From: Betaproteobacteria bacterium
GTDB taxonomy: Bacteria; Pseudomonadota; Gammaproteobacteria; Burkholderiales; Casimicrobiaceae
Direction of reading: 5' to 3'
Length of the DNA stretch: 64,000 nucleotides
Assembly: GCA_013298765.1 (NCBI GenBank)
Contig: JAAFJA010000013.1
Coordinates: 62,001-126,000, forward strand
The position numbers and the translations under genes are program-made. Every line of letters starts with the position of its first letter. The first letter of the stretch is position 1. This document shows, piece by piece, positions 26,638 to 35,239 of the stretch. A model generated the notes under the pieces. The model was not told the DNA's origin. It ran no database searches and saw only the letters and a list, made by a program, of their open reading frames with translations.

Positions 26638-26831
26638 CTAGGGAAACACTGAATAAGTCCGCGTGATGCAGCGCGCGGCGGATTGGGATGAGCTGAAAGC
26701 CCAAAATTCTGAGGCATAGCGGGGGTAGGTTGAAGAATTTCGGGGTTTCAGATCGCCCAACTCCGACGATGCCTAGCCGTACATCGGCAAGATTGCCTCC
26801 GGCGCGTGGCACTCGTTCAGTGTTTCCCTAG
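26638..26831. mobile_element. MITE-like element 1 with CTAG target duplications
   Basis: Non-coding element of 194 bases bounded by CTAG on both sides. Its ends are inverted: GGAAACACTGAATAAGT on the left, and GGAAACACTGAACGAGT when the right end is reverse-complemented. The interior is also palindromic: CTGAAAGCCCAAAATTCT faces a near-perfect inverse copy about 23 bases further on, so a transcript would fold into one long hairpin around a GCATAGCGGGGG centre. The 4-bp CTAG fits the YTAR duplications of IS5-type transposons. A related element lies at 58147-58315. No transposase is present, so mobilisation in trans is assumed. Confidence 0.78.
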
Positions 26832-27046
26832 CTACGAAATGACGCCAACCGATTGAGTCGTTGAGCCGCCGAGCGCGTACGCGGTTCGGGAATCGCGCAC
26901 ACGAATAGACGAACAAATCTCCGCCATCGCGAAGCTACTTCCCGTGACAGCTTCCCTCAGTAATAATGCCCTACTGCTACGCGAGCAGCATTGCCTCGCT
27001 TAGCCTTCATTAACGCGACTCAAACAATGCGTTGGGGGATTTGAGA
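26832..27046. other. Intergenic region upstream of tctBA
   Basis: About 215 bases with no gene. It should hold the tctB promoter; I cannot point to convincing hexamers. A GGGGG at 27034-27038 is the likely ribosome site for the TTG start at 27047. Confidence 0.3.
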
Positions 27047-27508
27047 TTGAATCAATATCTAAAAAATAAAGACTTACTCGCGGGGCTGATGTTTCTTGTC
27101 ATCGGCGTCATCTTTTTTGTAGGTGCATACAACTACTCGATTGGAACGGCGGCACGCATGGGGCCGGGTTACTTCCCGCGCATTCTTGGTGGCCTATTGG
27201 CGGTACTCGGTGTTGTCGTAGCGGGCGTAGGTCTTAAGAACCAAGCCGAGTGGGCGAAAACCGCAGGCATCGGCTGGACCTGGACGCCTGTTGTGATCCT
27301 AACCGTCGCTGTCGTGCTCTTCGGGCTCGCGCTTCAGCCGCTCGGTATGATCGCCTCAATCATTTTGCTGACAATGATCTCGGGCATCGCTGCTCACGAT
27401 AAGAATTACCGAGATCTCGTGATCATTACGGTAATCATGTGTTTGTTCTGTGCGGCTGTGTTTGTGTGGGGCTTGAAGTTGCAGATGAAGCTCTTTCCTT
27501 GGAGTTAA
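27047..27508 (+). CDS. tctB: Tripartite tricarboxylate transporter, small membrane subunit TctB
   Basis: Inner-membrane protein of about 153 residues with four helices: LLAGLMFLVIGVIFFVGAYN, then the family signature TAARMGPGYFPRILGGLLA, and two C-terminal hydrophobic hairpins. TctB forms the membrane part of a binding-protein-dependent secondary transporter for carboxylates together with TctA. The TTG start was chosen for its spacing of eight bases from GGGGG; TTGs at 27032 and 27041 are in frame. tctA follows after 3 bases. Confidence 0.92.
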   Translation: MNQYLKNKDLLAGLMFLVIGVIFFVGAYNYSIGTAARMGPGYFPRILGGLLAVLGVVVAGVGLKNQAEWAKTAGIGWTWTPVVILTVAVVLFGLALQPLGMIASIILLTMISGIAAHDKNYRDLVIITVIMCLFCAAVFVWGLKLQMKLFPWS

Positions 27509-27511
27509 GCG

Positions 27512-29020
27512 ATGGATCTGATCAATAACCTTGCGCTCGGCTTCGGCGTCGCACTCACCTTTCAAAACATTCTTTACGCATTGATCGGCTGCCTTCTTGG
27601 CACCTTGATCGGCGTCCTACCTGGCATTGGCCCCGTCGCGACTATCGCAATGTTGTTGCCAACGACCTATGCGCTTCCTCCCGTCTCCGCACTCATTATG
27701 TTGGCGGGTATTTATTACGGCGCGCAATATGGCGGCTCTACAACCGCGATCCTCGTGAATCTGCCGGGCGAATCCTCCTCAGTGGTGACCGCGCTTGATG
27801 GTTATCAAATGGCACGCAAGGGGCGAGCGGGGGCTGCGCTTGGAATGGCGGCCATCGGATCATTTATCGCAGGAACGTTTTCGACACTTTTAGTCGCGGC
27901 GTTCGCACCGCCCCTCTCGGAGGCCGCGCTTAAGTTCGGCCCAGCAGACTATTTCTCGTTGATGGTTCTGGGGTTGATCGCCGCTGTGGTGCTGGCGCAT
28001 GGTTCAGTGCTCAAAGCAATCGCAATGATTGTGCTCGGGATCGTGTTGGGACTCGTCGGCACCGACGTAAATTCGGGCGTTGCGCGCTTTAGCTTCGACA
28101 CACCAGAGCTTACTGATGGCATTGGCTTCGTTGCGGTCGCAATGGGTATTTTCGGTCTCGGCGAAATCCTGATCAACCTAGAGAAGGGTGAAGCGCGAGA
28201 GGTCTTTACCTCCAAGGTTGGCAAACTTCTGCCAACGCTCGACGACTTCAAGAAATCTGCAGGCGCGATCGCGCGCGGAACGGGCTTAGGCTCGTTGCTC
28301 GGCATCCTGCCAGGTGGCGGCGCACTCCTCGCGTCGTTTTCCTCGTATTCGCTTGAGAAAAAGCTCGCTGGACCAAATGCGGATCCGCCGTTTGGTAAGG
28401 GAAACATTCGCGGCGTTGCGGCCCCCGAGTCGGCCAACAATGCAGGCGCACAAACCTCCTTCATCCCGCTTCTGACGCTGGGCATTCCACCCAACGCTGT
28501 GATGGCGCTGATGGTGGGCGCAATGACGATCCACAACATTCAACCTGGGCCGCAAGTCATCACATCGAATCCTCAGCTTTTCTGGGGTTTGATCGCGTCG
28601 ATGTGGGTCGGTAACTTGATGCTCGTGATCTTGAATCTTCCGCTGATCGGTATGTGGGTTCAGCTGCTCAAGATTCCCTACCGCCTGCTCTATCCAATGA
28701 TCCTCGTGTTCTGCTGCATCGGCGTTTACACGGTGAATAACTCCACGTTCGACATTTGGATCATCGCGGCGTTTGGTGTGATTGGATATGTCTTCGCCAA
28801 GCTCGAATGCGAGGCCGCTCCACTTCTGCTTGGCTTCATCCTTGGGCCGATGATGGAAGAGAATTTGCGCCGCGCGATGCTTCTCTCCCGCGGCGATCCA
28901 ATGGTGTTTTTGGAGCGCCCGATTAGTTTGACGATGCTGGTGCTCTCCGCGTTGCTACTTGTGGTGCTTGCATTGCCTGCGATACGTAAAAAGCGCGACG
29001 AGACGTTTGTTGAGGATTGA
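27512..29020 (+). CDS. tctA: Tripartite tricarboxylate transporter, large permease TctA
   Basis: Large membrane subunit of 502 residues with about 11-12 helices. Conserved pieces are LIGVLPGIGPVATIAMLLP, YYGAQYGGSTTAILVNLPGE, GSLLGILPGGGALLASFSSY, AAPESANNAGAQTSFIPLLT-LGIPPNAVMA and LGFILGPMMEENLRRAMLLS, all typical of TctA. The repeated LPG(I/G)G motifs likely form the transport core. A GGAG lies 9 bases upstream. No tctC binding-protein gene adjoins, so the substrate is undefined. Confidence 0.96.
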   Translation: MDLINNLALGFGVALTFQNILYALIGCLLGTLIGVLPGIGPVATIAMLLPTTYALPPVSALIMLAGIYYGAQYGGSTTAILVNLPGESSSVVTALDGYQMARKGRAGAALGMAAIGSFIAGTFSTLLVAAFAPPLSEAALKFGPADYFSLMVLGLIAAVVLAHGSVLKAIAMIVLGIVLGLVGTDVNSGVARFSFDTPELTDGIGFVAVAMGIFGLGEILINLEKGEAREVFTSKVGKLLPTLDDFKKSAGAIARGTGLGSLLGILPGGGALLASFSSYSLEKKLAGPNADPPFGKGNIRGVAAPESANNAGAQTSFIPLLTLGIPPNAVMALMVGAMTIHNIQPGPQVITSNPQLFWGLIASMWVGNLMLVILNLPLIGMWVQLLKIPYRLLYPMILVFCCIGVYTVNNSTFDIWIIAAFGVIGYVFAKLECEAAPLLLGFILGPMMEENLRRAMLLSRGDPMVFLERPISLTMLVLSALLLVVLALPAIRKKRDETFVED

Positions 29021-29043
29021 TCGACGCTCTCACGCGCAAAAAG

Positions 29044-29069
29044 ACGGACGCTTCGGCGTCCGTTTTTTT
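29044..29069 (+). terminator. Rho-independent terminator of tctBA
   Basis: Stem ACGGACGC / GCGTCCGT with a TTCG loop and a seven-T tail, 23 bases after the tctA stop. Confidence 0.95.
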
Positions 29070-29090
29070 ACCTTCGCAAGCGAGCTGAGC

Positions 29091-29903
29091 TCAATTAATC
29101 ACAAGAGGCCTACCTCCGAAGCCCGAATTTTCTAGCCACGCATTTACGGAATCCACAGTGACCGTTTCGATGCGATCTGAAAAGCGCTTCTCATTCGGAT
29201 GATCGTCAAATGCGACATTCGCAGCAGTCATTCGCCCGCCAAGCCGGGTGAGTGGCGCAATGTTTAGCGTGGTCGGCACATAGCCTTCAAACTTGAGCCA
29301 GGCTTGCGCCTGCTCGCGCGCCTTCACGCGCGGAGACATCGCCATCGCAAGTGTCTCGATCGCCCATTGGTTGCTCTGCTGATACCGCGTGCTCCAAGCG
29401 TAGGAAACAACGTTGTAGGCCTCCGTATGCAGCGCCTTCACGCGCGAGGTAGTTAATACAGGATAGAGCGCGTCTTGCACACCACTGCGCAGAACCACGA
29501 ACACGCCTTCGGGTCGAAACAAGTCATCAAGAAAGAACTCGGCGAGCCCCTGTCGATACAGATGAGCAACCGCCGAGCCGCATTGGTTGAGTTTGTGTGA
29601 AACGAGCCAGCGCCCGTCTTCGCCCTTCACTGCGAAGCCAAGATGCGAATAACGCAGACGGTACTTGCGCAGGTCTTGACCAGAGCGCGCGATCACGACA
29701 ACCTTGGCACCTGACGCATCGAGGAGCGCTTGCGCCCGCGCGGCAAGCTCAAGCCCGCGGGTCACGCTTGCGACGCTCGGGCGGCGCTCTTCGCAGGAGC
29801 GCCCCGCAGTAGCGTGCCCTGAAAGCGCGACACACGCGAGTATCGCAACGCATGCCGTAATGCGACGCAGGGATGAGCCGAGGCCAAACATAAAGCGGCT
29901 CAT
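29091..29903 (-). CDS. DUF2145 exported protein
   Basis: Exported protein of 270 residues with a signal peptide (ITACVAILACVALSGHATA). The mature part has the DUF2145 pattern: GRSCEERRPSVASVTRGLEL, ASGAKVVVIARSGQDLRKYR, RYSHLGFAVKGEDGRW and FFLDDLFRPEG. The Ser-His context and Cys suggest an NlpC/P60-like papain fold, as proposed for related DUFs, but this is a guess. It starts immediately after the stop of the gene at 29904-30359 (TAAATG), so the two form an operon. Confidence 0.85.
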   Translation of the reverse strand: MSRFMFGLGSSLRRITACVAILACVALSGHATAGRSCEERRPSVASVTRGLELAARAQALLDASGAKVVVIARSGQDLRKYRLRYSHLGFAVKGEDGRWLVSHKLNQCGSAVAHLYRQGLAEFFLDDLFRPEGVFVVLRSGVQDALYPVLTTSRVKALHTEAYNVVSYAWSTRYQQSNQWAIETLAMAMSPRVKAREQAQAWLKFEGYVPTTLNIAPLTRLGGRMTAANVAFDDHPNEKRFSDRIETVTVDSVNAWLENSGFGGRPLVIN

Positions 29904-30359
29904 TTACAGCGGCTCATGATGCGAAAGCGCGCGGCCGAGCGCGTTCGGAATGAACACGATGGCTTCGCCTGCATTCACAATGAGCGTACCTGAGGCAACC
30001 ACCGTAACGCTCACCGCAGTGCCAACCGACATACCCACAGTGTGGATCGTGCGGCCTGCAATATCGAGGCTGACTCGCGCGCCGTCGCTCGCGCGCTCAA
30101 GCACGCAGACCACGCCTTTAGCGCTGACTTCCACTGATTTCACCACTAAGGTTGCGCCCGCGACCGACAGCGCTGCAGGGACGACAGCAGCCGCGCCTGC
30201 CGCTACGCTCGCTCCCGCGCCGACACTCGCAACTGACGCAACCGGTACGGCAATCGAAAGTGCGCTCGCCTCAGAGAGTTGCGCATTTGAGTTGACGCTT
30301 GTAAGCATAAACGCGGCGACGAGTGCCGAGCAAAGAATGTGTAATCGAAAAGTTTTCAT
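29904..30359 (-). CDS. Exported Ala/Val-rich protein of unknown function
   Basis: Protein of 151 residues: signal peptide MKTFRLHILCSALVAAFMLT to SNAQ, then a long Ala/Val/Gly-rich hydrophobic segment, a short SAKGVVCVLERASDGARVSLDIAG block, and another hydrophobic stretch. I do not recognise a family. It is translationally adjacent to the DUF2145 gene, and the pair is probably functionally linked. It could be an envelope or pore-like protein, but nothing proves it. Confidence 0.7.
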   Translation of the reverse strand: MKTFRLHILCSALVAAFMLTSVNSNAQLSEASALSIAVPVASVASVGAGASVAAGAAAVVPAALSVAGATLVVKSVEVSAKGVVCVLERASDGARVSLDIAGRTIHTVGMSVGTAVSVTVVASGTLIVNAGEAIVFIPNALGRALSHHEPL

Positions 30360-30425
30360 GATCGGCTTCCGAAAAGTAGATGGGTTAACGAAGGGGTTAT
30401 CGTGAGCGAGCCACGAGTGATCGAA

Positions 30426-31049
30426 TTAGTCGACGCGAGTCTCGCGAGCTTCGATCAGAGCAATTTCGTGACGATCACGGAGCGTTTTCGCGAGGGTGAA
30501 CGTCGTGGTGATCAGATACAACCAGCTCACGAGCAGATACGCCTTGTAAGACTCTGGAATGCCCATGCGATAGAGCCCCCAAGCCGTAAGTGCGATCGCA
30601 GCGGCGAATGCGGCGTAGACGACGGCGCCGAAGAGCGGTGTATCGGTCTTGCGTTGCGCGTTATCGCGGACGAATTTAGAGAGCACGAACGCGGTGAAGA
30701 GGCAGAAGAAATAGCCCATCACCATGAATGCGCGATCTAAATCGGCGCCTGGCAGATAGGCAAGCCCCACTGCGCACAAGAAAAGCGAGATTCCAAATGA
30801 AATCCAGACTTGAGCATTCCATGCTTTCGTGTCTTTTAAAAAGAAGGCTTTCCGAGCAACGTAGCGACTTTTGTCGCTGTAGCCCATATTCGAATGGGAC
30901 GAGCGCTCATTACCTGCGTTGGTATCAGCCTGACTTTGCTCTCCCGTGTTGATGTCGATCGGGCGAGTTTGCGAACGTGTAGCCGTGCCCTCAGCCGCGC
31001 TCTGACGCATTGCGCTGAACGGGGTGGATTGAAGGGTACTTGCACTCAT
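30426..31049 (-). CDS. YiaA/YiaB two-helix domain membrane protein
   Basis: Protein of 207 residues: a polar Ser/Thr/Gln-rich N-terminus of about 65 residues, then two YiaAB modules. The first is NAQVWISFGISLFLCAVGLA with FCLFTAFVLSKFVRDN; the second ends SWLYLITTTFTLAKTLRDRH. YiaAB proteins are small inner-membrane proteins of unknown role. The N-terminal extension is unusual for the family, so the true start may be internal. It stands alone between intergenic gaps. Confidence 0.8.
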   Translation of the reverse strand: MSASTLQSTPFSAMRQSAAEGTATRSQTRPIDINTGEQSQADTNAGNERSSHSNMGYSDKSRYVARKAFFLKDTKAWNAQVWISFGISLFLCAVGLAYLPGADLDRAFMVMGYFFCLFTAFVLSKFVRDNAQRKTDTPLFGAVVYAAFAAAIALTAWGLYRMGIPESYKAYLLVSWLYLITTTFTLAKTLRDRHEIALIEARETRVD

Positions 31050-31255
31050 GATCCAAATCTTTCGTTAATTCATCGCGACTTGCGATGGAACGAACAATAG
31101 ATTTGACAATGCGCTACGGCTAGCAGAACGACACAAGTGCCCTAGATCAACCTATCAAGTACCGCTAAACGATACTATCTGTAGAGACTCGCAATGATCA
31201 GTCAAAGATTGAGCTGACACCTGAAAGCCCGTCGCGTAAGTGGGCGAACGCATCG

Positions 31256-33199
31256 CTAGCGAACGCACCGCGTTGCGAGATAGGCCTCAACTGCCTCCGG
31301 CGTATTGCGCCATGGGCCGGTTACGGGCGGCGTGCCAAGCGCGCCTGCGATGAGCGCGCCCCCGCGAAACCCGAGCAATGCGCGCAACAGCAACAAGCCG
31401 TCGCTCGCCGCGTCCAGCACCCCGTTGCCGTCAATGTCGAGTGCGAAACTTGATTTAGCAACCGTCGCACGCGTGCGCGCCGTGTTCGACGCAGCGCTCG
31501 ATACGCCCGCGCGCGTTGCCCAGGTGTTGCTCGGCAAATTTTGTAACGCACGGAGCAAAACAAGCCCATCGCGGGCGGGCGCGATCACACCGTCGGCGTC
31601 CACATCAAGCCAACAAAGAGGCGCAGACTCAGGCAACGAAAGTGTTGCGAAATACCCGGTGCGCTCGGCAGGGACCGTCGTCACGCTCGGCGGCGCGCTT
31701 TGCAGCGCATTCGAGGAGACGAACATCGGCGCGAGCGTTATTGCTCCTGCAACCGCCACTGCACCGCGCGATGCGCCGATACCGTGGATCGTGGCTTTCC
31801 CGCCCTGGTTAAACGCAACCCACACGTCGCGCTTTGAGTAATCTTGCGACGTGATTAAAAGCCACGCATCATCGCCCGAATAGGCGGGAAGCAAGCTGCC
31901 ATTGATTGACGCCAGTTCACGATTTTTGATTTGAGACGCAGCAACCCCGCCCACATACACGCGCCCTTCTTGATCTGCAGCGATTGCGCGCGGCTCAATT
32001 GTGTTGCCGCGCGGATTGCTATCGGCTGCCACGCCCAGACGACTCAACAAAAAGAAGCCCATTTCATGGCGACCCGTGGCTGGATCAAAGCGCGCGACGT
32101 AACTGATGTGGTTTGAAGCAGTATTGAACGCCTGCACGTAGTTATCACCATCAGGCGTTACGTTTGCTGCGTTCGGCCACGCACTCGTAGCGGGCAAATG
32201 CGCGTCAATGTTTGCGCGCGCTTGCGGGCTCCAACGATAAATCGCGTTACCGCCCGCGCTGGTTCCGACGAAATAGAGTTTCCCGTCCTCGCCCATTGCG
32301 ATAAACCGACCCCGCGTGTCAGCGCAATCTCCGTGAGCATCTGCCACGCCGCGTGGATAGTCGTACGCCCGCCAGCGCAGCGAGCCCGATGCGCTCAGTT
32401 CGTAGGCGCGAATCCAGGCCACCTGAAGTTGCGAGCAGGTTGATCCGTCACGCTGCGCGAAACCAGTGACAAACACCAAACCGGATACAGCATCAATGGC
32501 GACATCGCCAACCAGCGCATCGCTGAGTGCCACTTCAAATAGCTGCGCGCCGCTTGCGCTGTAAACACGAAGCGTTTTTCCGAAGAGCGCGGCAACTCGT
32601 CCGTCCGCCGCCATCGCCACACGATTCGCCCCGCCTGGGACTGCCCAGCGTAGCGTACGTAAGTCGCTTGCAACGACCGCTAACGCGATATCGCTCGCCA
32701 CCGCCACATCGCCGCTCGTGTGGCTGACGGCGAGGTCATTGACTTGCGCGCCGAATACGCTGCGCGCAAGAAGCGCCACTCCATCAGTGCTAAGCCTCGC
32801 GACCGTACCCGTCGTGCCCGGACCGAGCGCTGAGAGCGGGTTGCCGACATTGGTCACATCAACAAAGCTGTTCGAACTATTTGTGACACGTCCGCCGACT
32901 AAAAGCGTGCAATCCGCCGCAAACTCCGCGGCGAAAAGCGCGTCGGCCGCACCTTTCCCGAAGTAGCTCGCCGTTTGAACAGAAATCGTGTGCGCAGCAG
33001 GCGGCAGCGATCCAGACGCACACGGCGTCGCAAGCGCACTGCTCGGAGCGATGCCGGGGCAAATGAGCATGATTGACGCAACGCGACGGAATACGCGGGC
33101 CGCGCGCGACTCAGTCGCGGGCGCCTGCGCTCCGAAGCGTGATTTAAACGGCGTGCGCAAATGTGCGTTGAACACCTTGCACAACCGAGTTGAAGACAT
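31256..33199 (-). CDS. Exported beta-propeller-like protein with C-terminal dockerin/EF-hand-like repeats
   Basis: Secreted protein of about 647 residues. A basic N-terminus and hydrophobic segment (VASIMLICPGIAPSSALA) form the export signal. The middle (about 70-500) has repeated SxDG/ADGRVAAL, YVGGVAAS and TSGDVAVAS blocks typical of seven-bladed propellers of the SBBP/delta-60-repeat kind. The C-terminus holds two calcium-loop repeats, CWLDVDADGVIAPARDGLVL and FALDIDGNGVLDAASDGLLL, each followed by LRAL, then a small Cys-ending cap (AYLATRCV). Such repeats recur on exported betaproteobacterial proteins and probably bind calcium. The ligand is unknown. The start was moved to the ATG giving MSSTRLC. 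Confidence 0.75.
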   Translation of the reverse strand: MSSTRLCKVFNAHLRTPFKSRFGAQAPATESRAARVFRRVASIMLICPGIAPSSALATPCASGSLPPAAHTISVQTASYFGKGAADALFAAEFAADCTLLVGGRVTNSSNSFVDVTNVGNPLSALGPGTTGTVARLSTDGVALLARSVFGAQVNDLAVSHTSGDVAVASDIALAVVASDLRTLRWAVPGGANRVAMAADGRVAALFGKTLRVYSASGAQLFEVALSDALVGDVAIDAVSGLVFVTGFAQRDGSTCSQLQVAWIRAYELSASGSLRWRAYDYPRGVADAHGDCADTRGRFIAMGEDGKLYFVGTSAGGNAIYRWSPQARANIDAHLPATSAWPNAANVTPDGDNYVQAFNTASNHISYVARFDPATGRHEMGFFLLSRLGVAADSNPRGNTIEPRAIAADQEGRVYVGGVAASQIKNRELASINGSLLPAYSGDDAWLLITSQDYSKRDVWVAFNQGGKATIHGIGASRGAVAVAGAITLAPMFVSSNALQSAPPSVTTVPAERTGYFATLSLPESAPLCWLDVDADGVIAPARDGLVLLRALQNLPSNTWATRAGVSSAASNTARTRATVAKSSFALDIDGNGVLDAASDGLLLLRALLGFRGGALIAGALGTPPVTGPWRNTPEAVEAYLATRCVR

Positions 33200-33505
33200 G
33201 AGTCTGCGGATCAAAGCGAAGCGGCCTCTAGATGCGTCTGCCTAATTCTGCTTCGCTGGCGCAGGAGTTGCGCCGCTAACCCGAACCAAAGTGAGGCCGT
33301 TACGATTAGGCTATCACGGCAACTGTTTTCCGGCTCTCCTGACTGAATCAGGGCTAGCTTCACAAAGTGTGAAAAGCCACTATACGCGAGAATCATTCGG
33401 GAGCGCCTCAAAATACAGTCGTCTACGTTTTTGCTACGAAGCGACTACGAATGCAGAGCCGCAGCAGCTTGTGGTTCACTGTCCGGTACAGAAAAGGGAG
33501 TTTCA
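33200..33505. other. Divergent intergenic region
   Basis: About 300 bases between the propeller gene and the sugar-binding protein gene, presumably holding both promoters. A short palindrome (CCTGACTGAATCAGG, 33338-33352) is present. I see no riboswitch signature or gene. Confidence 0.3.
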
Positions 33506-34792
33506 ATGATCCGACTTAACTTGACCCAGCGTTCCTTAAAAACAATCTGCGCCATGGGCGTTGCTGCGGCATTCACGCTCGCACAAACCGCTGAAGCGCA
33601 GACGATTCGTGTCTTCTCGGGCGGCCAAAGTCAGCGCCCTGACTTGATGCGCAAAATGTTCGATACGTTTGAGAAGGCCAACCCTGGCGTAAGGATTGAG
33701 ATTGAAACGGGCGGCCAGACCGCAGAACTCCAACGCGAATACCTCGGCAAAGTTCTGAACGCGAAAGACGCTGCGCTTGATGTGTTCATGATCGACATCA
33801 CCAATCCGCGCCTCTACCAAAGCAAAGGCTGGCTCGAACCGCTGAACCAGTATTTGGGGCGCCCCGAAGTCGTGTTGGGCGATCATTTGCCGGTGTATCG
33901 CACGACCAACGTCGTCAATGGCGAGCTCTACGCTATGCCCGGTTTCGCCGACGCGATGTTTGTCTACTACCGCAAAGATCTCCTCGCGAAATACAACCTG
34001 CGCGAGCCGCGCACCTGGGATCAACTCTCAAACGTCGTCAAGAAAATCAAAGCGGGCGAGAAGAACAACCCAACGCTACAAGGTCTCTCCATCCAGGGCG
34101 CACCGATTGAAGGAACGGTCTGCACGTTTCTCTTGCCAGTGTGGAGCAAGGGCGGGGATATCGCTGACGCCAACGGCAAATTCAAACTCGACGCAGCTAT
34201 GGCTCAAACCGGGATCGAGCAGTGGCTGAAACTCATTGACGAAGGTATCGTGTCGTCGAAGGCAAGCGAGATCAAAACGATTGATACAGTGAACGATTTC
34301 AAAGCGGGCAATGTCATCTTCGCGATCAACTGGGGCTTTGCCTGGGATCGATTCCAAGCGGACGCCGATTCGAAGGTGAAGGGTCAAGTTGATGTGATGC
34401 CAATGCCACGAGTGGGCGAAGCCAGCAAGTCGGCAACCTGTATCGGTGGCTGGCAGTGGGCAGTCAGCGCGTTCTCGCGAAACAAAGCGCTCGCAGCCAA
34501 ACTCGTAAAGCACATGTCGACGCCAGAGGTTGCCAAATTTCTCGCGGTCGAAGGCTCGCTGTTGCCAGTGTTTGCATCGACCTACACCGATCCCGCGTAT
34601 CTCGCGAAAGTACCCTGGGCGTCGGGCGCGGGCGTGATCGCCACGTTTGCGCGTAACCGCCCGGTGTCGGCTCGCTATGGTGAAGTGTCTGACGTGATTC
34701 GCACGGCAACCAGCAACATGCTCGCGCGCAAAGTGAGCCCGCAACAAGGCGTCGCTGAACTGAGTGCGAAGTTAAAGCCCATTCTTCAATAG
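33506..34792 (+). CDS. ABC-type sugar-binding periplasmic protein (family 1)
   Basis: Periplasmic solute-binding protein of 428 residues: signal peptide ending AQTAEAQ (about residue 32), then TIRVFSGGQSQRPDLMRKMF, ALDVFMIDITNPRLYQSKGW, LYAMPGFADAMFVYYRKDLL and the family-1 segment GWQWAVSAFSRNKALAAKLV. It resembles trehalose/maltose- or glycerol-phosphate-type binding proteins. Start ATG has a strong AAAAGGGAG site; an upstream in-frame extension lacks a signal peptide and is rejected. No permease or ATPase genes adjoin, so it is an orphan here. A terminator follows. Confidence 0.9.
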   Translation: MIRLNLTQRSLKTICAMGVAAAFTLAQTAEAQTIRVFSGGQSQRPDLMRKMFDTFEKANPGVRIEIETGGQTAELQREYLGKVLNAKDAALDVFMIDITNPRLYQSKGWLEPLNQYLGRPEVVLGDHLPVYRTTNVVNGELYAMPGFADAMFVYYRKDLLAKYNLREPRTWDQLSNVVKKIKAGEKNNPTLQGLSIQGAPIEGTVCTFLLPVWSKGGDIADANGKFKLDAAMAQTGIEQWLKLIDEGIVSSKASEIKTIDTVNDFKAGNVIFAINWGFAWDRFQADADSKVKGQVDVMPMPRVGEASKSATCIGGWQWAVSAFSRNKALAAKLVKHMSTPEVAKFLAVEGSLLPVFASTYTDPAYLAKVPWASGAGVIATFARNRPVSARYGEVSDVIRTATSNMLARKVSPQQGVAELSAKLKPILQ

Positions 34793-34898
34793 GGCCAAGC
34801 TTGCGGCGCTAGGCCGCTGCAATTGAAGCCGCGTCGCTGTCGAGGCCGAACGACATTCAGCCGCGAAGCGACCGACAATCATCTTTTTCCAATCCTCC

Positions 34899-34928
34899 GC
34901 CCGCATTCATCTTGTTGCGGGCTTTTTC
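34899..34928 (+). terminator. Rho-independent terminator of the sugar-binding protein gene
   Basis: Stem GCCCGCA / TGCGGGC with a 10-base loop and a T5 tail, about 105 bases after the stop codon. Confidence 0.85.
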
Positions 34929-35239
34929 ATTGGTGAATCGGCATAACGTCATAGTTAATTGGGCTAAGCAGGCGATCAAATCAAAATCGGAAATTTTCCG
35001 AATAACTCGTAAGCCCTTTAATACACAGGCCTACAGCGGATAAGCTAAGTGGCAAGTCTGCTGAGATCAAGAGCGCTCTAGAGCACCATTTCAATTTCCA
35101 CCCAGCGGAATTGCATCTCATTGCAAGGGCCGATAGACTTGAAACGGCAGCGACCAGAGGCGTAAACCGCGAGTTGTGCATCGCACAACCCGTTACCAAA
35201 AACGATGGCGCTGGTTGCAAACATTTTTCGGGGAAGCAC
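34929..35239. other. Intergenic region upstream of the IclR gene
   Basis: About 310 bases without a gene; a likely location for the regulator's promoter. I see no clear operator palindrome. Confidence 0.3.

Noticed and set aside
33240-33505. Possible riboswitch (cobalamin or cyclic-di-GMP) before the sugar-binding or propeller gene
   Set aside because: None of the conserved aptamer core motifs is present on either strand.
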